Shown here in pieces: positions 59,765 through 64,000 of a DNA stretch of 64,000 bases; position 1 is the stretch's first letter, and each line of letters starts with the position of its first letter. A program made the translations under genes and the position numbers. A model generated the notes under the pieces. That model saw only the letters and a program-made list of their open reading frames with translations, made no database searches and was not told the origin of the DNA. The stretch spans positions 106,345 to 170,344 of the forward strand of contig SIAI01000001.1 of assembly GCA_009691855.1 (NCBI GenBank). Reading direction: 5' to 3'. The DNA comes from Planctomycetota bacterium (GTDB taxonomy: Bacteria > Planctomycetota > UBA1135 > GCA-002686595).

Positions 59765-61153
59765 GTGAGTCAGACAATGTGGAAGCCGCACAAGCTCTCG
59801 CCGCGCGGTCCGGTCTACCTGGCGATCGCCGATTCGCTGGCGAGCGATCTCGAAGCCGAGCGCATCCAGCCCGGCGAGCGCCTGCCCACGCACCGCGCCC
59901 TCGCGCGCGTGCTGGGCGTGAATGTGGTCACGATCACGCGCGCCTACGCCGAGGCCGCGCGCCGCGGCCTGGTCGAGGGCCATGTCGGACGCGGGACCTT
60001 CGTGCGCTCGCTGGCCGAGAAGCCGCGCGTGCGTGCCCGCCGCGGCGAAGGCACGGGCGCGATCGACCTGTCGCAGAACCAGCTCGCGCTCGACCCCGCC
60101 AGCTTCGACGGGGCCGCGCTGGCGAAGTCGGTCGCCGCGCGTCTGGGCGACGCGCTGCAGGCCGGGTACCAGCCGGGTGGGCAGAGCGAGCACCGCGCCG
60201 CGGGCGCGCAGTGGATGGCGCGCGCCGGTCTGAAGGTCGATGCCGAGCGCGTGATCGTTACCACCGGCGGCCAGCAGGCGCTGGCGGCGGTGTTCGCGAC
60301 CTTCGCCAAGGCCGGCGACACGGTGGCGGTCGAGGAGCTGACCTACGCCGGCGTGAAGTCGTTGGCGGCGTTGTTCCGCCTGCGCCTGCACCCGGTGGCG
60401 ATCGACGAGCACGGGCTCGTGCCCGAGTCGCTGGAGGAGGCCTGTCGCCGCAGCAACCCGAAGCTCCTGTACTGCATGCCGAACCTGCACAATCCCACCG
60501 GAGTGGTGCTCGCGGCCGAGCGCCGGAAGCGCGTGGCCGAGCTGGCCGAGCGCTACGACCTGCTCGTGCTCGAGGACGACGCCAGCGGCTTCCTGCTCGA
60601 GGCCCCGCCGCCGCCGATCGCCGCGCACTGCCCGGAGCGCGGCCTGTTCGTGACCAGCCTGTCGAAGAGTTTCTCGCCCGGCCTGCGCGTCGGCTACCTG
60701 GCCGCGCCCGCCAAGGAGCTCGAGAAGTTGGCCCAGACCCACGCCGCCCTGATCTGGATGACGCCCGCGCTCACCGCCGGCATCGCCAGTCGGGTGATCC
60801 AGTCCGGCGAGCTCGCGCGCGTGGTGGAGAAGAAGCGCGCCGAGGTGCGCAAGCGCCGTGCGCTGTTCCAGAAGATCCTCGGCCACCTGGCCACGCCCTC
60901 GCACCCCGACGCGCCGTGCGTGTGGGTGACGCTGCCCGAGCCCTGGCGCGGCGAGGAGTTCGTGGCCGCGGCCGAGCGCGCGGGCGTGCTGGTCAGCGCC
61001 GCCGAGACCTTCGTCGTCTCGCGCGCGCACACGCCCCACGCCGCGCGCCTGTGCCTGGGCACGCCCAGCTCGCGGGCCGAGGTCGAGACCGCGCTCGGCC
61101 GCCTCGCCCGCCTGCTCGAGGGCGTGCCGACGCCGTGCCGGGCGCTGGTGTAG
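59765..61153 (+). CDS. MocR/PdxR-type GntR-family regulator with aminotransferase domain
   Basis: A 462-residue regulator. Residues about 10-80 are a GntR winged helix (AIADSLASDLEAERIQPGER, then RALARVLGVNVVTITRAYAEAARRGLVEG). Residues about 100-460 form a fold-type I aminotransferase-like domain with YCMPNLHNPTGVVL and the PLP Lys301 in SLSKSFSPGLRVGY. MocR proteins such as PdxR bind PLP and control PLP-synthase genes. Divergent orientation to a decarboxylase-pdxS-pdxT operon makes control of that operon the best guess. Start is set by the strong RBS at 59752. Confidence 0.88.
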   Translation: MSQTMWKPHKLSPRGPVYLAIADSLASDLEAERIQPGERLPTHRALARVLGVNVVTITRAYAEAARRGLVEGHVGRGTFVRSLAEKPRVRARRGEGTGAIDLSQNQLALDPASFDGAALAKSVAARLGDALQAGYQPGGQSEHRAAGAQWMARAGLKVDAERVIVTTGGQQALAAVFATFAKAGDTVAVEELTYAGVKSLAALFRLRLHPVAIDEHGLVPESLEEACRRSNPKLLYCMPNLHNPTGVVLAAERRKRVAELAERYDLLVLEDDASGFLLEAPPPPIAAHCPERGLFVTSLSKSFSPGLRVGYLAAPAKELEKLAQTHAALIWMTPALTAGIASRVIQSGELARVVEKKRAEVRKRRALFQKILGHLATPSHPDAPCVWVTLPEPWRGEEFVAAAERAGVLVSAAETFVVSRAHTPHAARLCLGTPSSRAEVETALGRLARLLEGVPTPCRALV

Positions 61154-61214
61154 GGCGCAGGTTCGCGGCGCACCCTGGATCCCAAGCGCATCGTGCGGCC
61201 ATGATCGCGCACGC

Positions 61215-62438
61215 ATGACGCTCGATCTAGCCGCCTCGCTCGCCCGCATCGCCCTCGCCGCGCGCGAGATCCGGCCCTATCTGCGGCACACGCCGACGGT
61301 CTACTCCTACACCTTCTCCGAGAGCGCCGGCTGCGCGGTGCACCTCAAGCTCGAGAACCTGCAGCGCACGGGTTCCTTCAAGCTGCGCGGCGCGCTGTGG
61401 CGCATCCTGGCGCTCTCGCCGGCGGAGCGCGCGCGCGGTCTGGTGGCGGCTTCGGCCGGCAACCACGCGCAGGGCGTGGCGCTCGCCGCGCGCCTCTTGG
61501 GCTGCACGGCGACGATCGTGATGCCCGAGGCGACCGCGCTCAACAAGATCCGCCGCACCGAGGGCTATGGCGCCGAGGTCCTGCTGCACGGCGCGAACTG
61601 GGACGCCTCGCAGGCCAAGGCCGAGGAGCTGCAGCGCGCGCGCGGCGCGACGCTGATCCATCCCTTCGACGACGAGCTGGTGATCGAGGGCCAGGGCACG
61701 GTCGGGCTCGAGCTGCTGGCCGATCTGCCGGAGGTCGAGACCGTCGTCGTGCCGATCGGTGGCGGCGGGCTCGCGGCCGGCGTCGCGCTGGCGCTCAAGG
61801 CCACGCGCCCCGCGGTGCGTCTGATCGGCGTGCAGGCCGAGGGCGCCGCGGCCATGGCCGAGTCCTTCGCGCGGAAGGAGCGCGTCGTGCACGCGCGGCC
61901 CACGACCCTGGCCGAGGGCATCCGCGTCGGCGCGCCGGGCAAGCGCACCTTCGAGCTCGTGCGCGCGCTGCTGGACGAGGTCGTGACCGTCAGCGACGAG
62001 GAGATCACCGACGCCGTGGTGGCGACGCTGGAGAAGAGCAAGGTCGTGGCCGAGACCGCCGGCGTGGTCGGCATGGCCGCGCTGGCGGCCAAGAAGTTCG
62101 CCGTGCGCCCCGACGAGGTCGTGTGCGCGATCGTCTCGGGCGGCAACATCGACCTGAACCAGCTCGCGCGCCTGATCGAGAGCGGCCTGGCGGCCCAGGG
62201 CGCGACGCACCTCGTCGCGGTGCGCGTGCCCGACGTGCCGGGCCAGCTCTACGCGGTGCTCGGCATCCTGGCCGAGACGCGCTGCAACATCCTCGACGTG
62301 CAGCACTACCGCGCCGGCTGGCAGGTGCCGGTGGGCTTCGTCGACGTCGAGGTGCTGATCGAGACGCGCCACCCGGGGCAGGGCGCGGAGGTCGAGGCCG
62401 TGCTGGCGGGGCGCGGGTTTCGCGTCGTGAGCGGCTAG
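61215..62438 (+). CDS. ilvA: Threonine ammonia-lyase (threonine dehydratase) with ACT domain
   Basis: A 407-residue PLP enzyme forming 2-oxobutanoate from threonine. KLENLQRTGSFKLRGA carries the Schiff-base Lys56, VAASAGNHAQGVALAARLLG and VVPIGGGGLAAGVALALKA are the substrate and phosphate loops, and residues about 330-405 form one ACT domain (VRVPDVPGQLYAVLGILAET). The short length with a single ACT domain resembles the TdcB/short IlvA group. The stop TAG overlaps the convergent LamG-gene stop in the shared CTAG at 62435-62438. Confidence 0.9.
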   Translation: MTLDLAASLARIALAAREIRPYLRHTPTVYSYTFSESAGCAVHLKLENLQRTGSFKLRGALWRILALSPAERARGLVAASAGNHAQGVALAARLLGCTATIVMPEATALNKIRRTEGYGAEVLLHGANWDASQAKAEELQRARGATLIHPFDDELVIEGQGTVGLELLADLPEVETVVVPIGGGGLAAGVALALKATRPAVRLIGVQAEGAAAMAESFARKERVVHARPTTLAEGIRVGAPGKRTFELVRALLDEVVTVSDEEITDAVVATLEKSKVVAETAGVVGMAALAAKKFAVRPDEVVCAIVSGGNIDLNQLARLIESGLAAQGATHLVAVRVPDVPGQLYAVLGILAETRCNILDVQHYRAGWQVPVGFVDVEVLIETRHPGQGAEVEAVLAGRGFRVVSG

Positions 62439-64000
62439 AGCGGCTTCACTGCCAGCGTGAAGAAGCGCTCCGGGCCGAGCGGCACGCCGCGGAACTCGAT
62501 CGTGTCGAGGTCCGGGTCGTAGACGCCGCCGCCGAGCACGCGGGCGTCGAAGAAGGCGCCGTCGTCGTCGAACAGCAGCGCGAAGTCGGCGGCCTGTTCG
62601 CTCAGGAAGAGGCCGCCCACGCGGAAGCGCAGGTCCACCGTGCCCACGCCGTCGAGCGCGCCGCCGTCGGTGATGGAGTAGGCCCAGGTGCGCTCCAGGC
62701 GGCGCGGGAAGGGCGGCGGCACGTCCTCGATCAGCGCGAAGTCGCGCGGCGCGTCCGTGCCCCACAGCAGGAAGTCGCCGGCCGACAGCGCGCTCGGCTG
62801 CGAGATGCGCAGGATCCCCGCACCCTCGGCGGCGTCGAGGCGGTTGCCGTCCGCGTCGAGTCCGATGCCCGCCACGTCGCCGCCATGGCTGGCGCGGAAG
62901 GCGTACAGCTCGGTGTTCGGGTCACTGCCGTGGCGCGCGGCGAGGTACTCCTCGATCAGCGTGCGCTCGAGCGTGTTGAGCACATGGTCGAAGGCCGCGA
63001 CCTCGAACAGGTCGCCGGTCCAGTAGCCGTCCACGCCCGTCGAGCTGCCCACATACAGGTTGGTGGGGCAGATGAGCGAGGCCGTGCCGGCCACGACCGT
63101 GCTGCGCTGCGCGCCATCCACGAACAGGCGCAGGCGCCCCGAGGAGAACACGCGCGAGGCGACGATCGTGTGCGGCAGACCGTTGGCGAAGGTGCTGCCG
63201 GTCGAGGTGGTGAAGTCCTGCACCACGAACAGCGGCTTGCCGCCGTTGATGCCCAGGTGATAGTCCGCGCCGCAAGGCGCCGGCGTCTCGCCGCCGAGGA
63301 TCGCGGGCGACAGGTACCAGGCGCCATTGGAGACGGTCGAGGTCGTGGCGAAGGCGACCACGAGCGTGAAGTTGTCCTCGACCGGGCGCGGCAGGGTGAG
63401 GTGCGTGGCGCCGTCGAAGCGCACGGCCGGACCGCCCAGCAGCCCGGCGCCCGGGACCAGGTCGGGACGGCGCGTGGGCTCGATCGCGCGCGCGTCGCTA
63501 CGGTGGCCGGTGAGGTCGCGCCAGGCCGTGACCTCGTTGCCCAGGGTCTCGACGCGCTCGTCCGCGCGCAGCCAGACGCGCACGTCACCGAGGCCCTCGG
63601 CCACGCCCACACCGCCCGGCCCGCCCGCGCCGCGCGGGAAGGCCGGCACCGGCACCGCGTGCGCGAGGCGCTGCGGCAGGCCGAGCGCCGTCTCGGGCGG
63701 GAACGCGAAGCGCGCGACGGGCGTGACCTCGAACGACAGCGTCGTACCCAGGTCCGCGGCCGCGACCACGTGCTCGCGGCCGACTTCGCCCGGGAGCGCC
63801 ACGCCGTCGCGCAGCCAGCGGAAGGTGGTCAGGCCCTCGGGATCGAGTTCGGCGTCGACATAGCGATAGCTGCCCGTCAGCGTGCGGCCCTCGAAGTCGA
63901 TGCCCGCGATGGACAGGCCGGCGGCCAGCGGACGCGTGCCAGGCGCGATCTCGTCGAGCGGGTCGAACGGATCGGAGCCCTTGAAGACCTCGTAGAAGTC
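62435..64000 (-). CDS. LamG/concanavalin-like domain surface protein (5' end outside window)
   Basis: The C-terminal about 521 residues of a large exported protein. The visible N-terminal part has DFYEVFKGSDPFDP, like the WEV-x-x-G-x-D-P calcium-binding repeats found before surface modules, then an Ig-like segment with FRWLRDGVALPGE. Residues in the middle form a LamG/concanavalin-like sandwich (WRDLTGHRSDARAIEPTRRP, AVRFDGATHLTLP, VASRVFSSGRLRLFVDGA, YVGSSTGVDGYWTGDLFEVA). The C-terminus resembles a beta-sandwich after EEYLAARHG. No enzyme motif is visible. It converges with ilvA, sharing four bases. Confidence 0.75.
   Translation of the reverse strand, partial: DFYEVFKGSDPFDPLDEIAPGTRPLAAGLSIAGIDFEGRTLTGSYRYVDAELDPEGLTTFRWLRDGVALPGEVGREHVVAAADLGTTLSFEVTPVARFAFPPETALGLPQRLAHAVPVPAFPRGAGGPGGVGVAEGLGDVRVWLRADERVETLGNEVTAWRDLTGHRSDARAIEPTRRPDLVPGAGLLGGPAVRFDGATHLTLPRPVEDNFTLVVAFATTSTVSNGAWYLSPAILGGETPAPCGADYHLGINGGKPLFVVQDFTTSTGSTFANGLPHTIVASRVFSSGRLRLFVDGAQRSTVVAGTASLICPTNLYVGSSTGVDGYWTGDLFEVAAFDHVLNTLERTLIEEYLAARHGSDPNTELYAFRASHGGDVAGIGLDADGNRLDAAEGAGILRISQPSALSAGDFLLWGTDAPRDFALIEDVPPPFPRRLERTWAYSITDGGALDGVGTVDLRFRVGGLFLSEQAADFALLFDDDGAFFDARVLGGGVYDPDLDTIEFRGVPLGPERFFTLAVKPL

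Noticed and set aside
1..64000. tRNA or rRNA genes
   Set aside because: No T-loop GTTCGAATC-type sequence with a matching acceptor stem was noticed by eye; a tRNAscan run would be decisive.
1..64000. Prophage, integrative element or defence island
   Set aside because: No integrase, phage structural, restriction-modification, toxin-antitoxin or Cas motif was seen; the only transposase is the RAYT.

Overview
This window is one contiguous piece of a very GC-rich bacterial chromosome (roughly 70% G+C or more, judged by eye). The gene content suggests a Planctomycetota-like, didermic bacterium: ECF sigma factors fused to membrane-anchored extracytoplasmic domains, a sulfatase-like lipoprotein, an FG-GAP/ASPIC-UnbV lipoprotein, PKD and carboxypeptidase-regulatory-like surface proteins, and multihaem cytochromes with HEAT repeats. 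This assignment is inferred from gene content alone; Myxococcota or Acidobacteriota are not excluded. No rRNA, tRNA or CRISPR array was recognised. Most genes are chromosomal housekeeping or accessory genes, often joined by ATGA or GTGA 4-base overlaps.

Layout. 1-14.6 kb: a GMC oxidoreductase with a Tat-exported small partner, a five-cluster ferredoxin, a membrane-fused ECF sigma factor, a cupin, a methyltransferase, a WaaP-like kinase, an uncharacterised protein, a sulfatase-like lipoprotein, an isolated FliK-like/FlhB-like pair and an exported extradiol dioxygenase. 14.6-16.2 kb: a REP-associated tyrosine transposase (RAYT) among three REP-like elements. 16.2-24.5 kb: a PdxA-family dehydrogenase, an ABC ATPase/membrane/TPR operon, a glutaredoxin, an FHA protein, and a TPR lipoprotein coupled to an ASPIC/UnbV lipoprotein. 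24.5-31.7 kb: a surface-polysaccharide locus with four glycosyltransferases, a WaaP-like kinase and a flippase, interrupted by an ArsC/LMW-phosphatase gene on the other strand. 31.9-38.1 kb: a decarboxylating dehydrogenase, a GNAT protein, DAHP synthase, a four-PKD secreted protein, prephenate dehydratase and chorismate mutase. 38.8-46.3 kb: exported hypothetical proteins, an MFS exporter, hutH and an SGNH protein. 46.4-55.6 kb: a decayed sigma-fusion pseudogene, a pentahaem cytochrome/HEAT protein, an intact sigma fusion, hutU and a decayed SGNH pseudogene. 55.6-64 kb: an endonuclease III-like protein, a PLP decarboxylase-pdxS-pdxT operon divergent from a MocR/PdxR-type regulator, threonine ammonia-lyase and a LamG-type surface protein running off the end.

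How the genes work together. Shikimate-pathway entry (DAHP synthase) lies near prephenate dehydratase and chorismate mutase, a phenylalanine branch encoded as separate single-domain genes. HutH and HutU are the first two steps of histidine degradation, but about 8 kb of duplicated or decayed genes separates them. PLP synthesis (PdxST) is transcribed together with a PLP enzyme and faces a MocR regulator that probably controls it.

The most unusual content is non-coding. Three families of interspersed palindromic elements occur: REP-like copies beside a RAYT, CGCGGAG-rich elements of about 220 bp, and CTAG-ended palindromes of about 160 bp. Some copies supply parts of genes: the stop and C-terminus of the dioxygenase, the start codon of the glutaredoxin, and an in-frame insertion in the leader of the ASPIC/UnbV lipoprotein.
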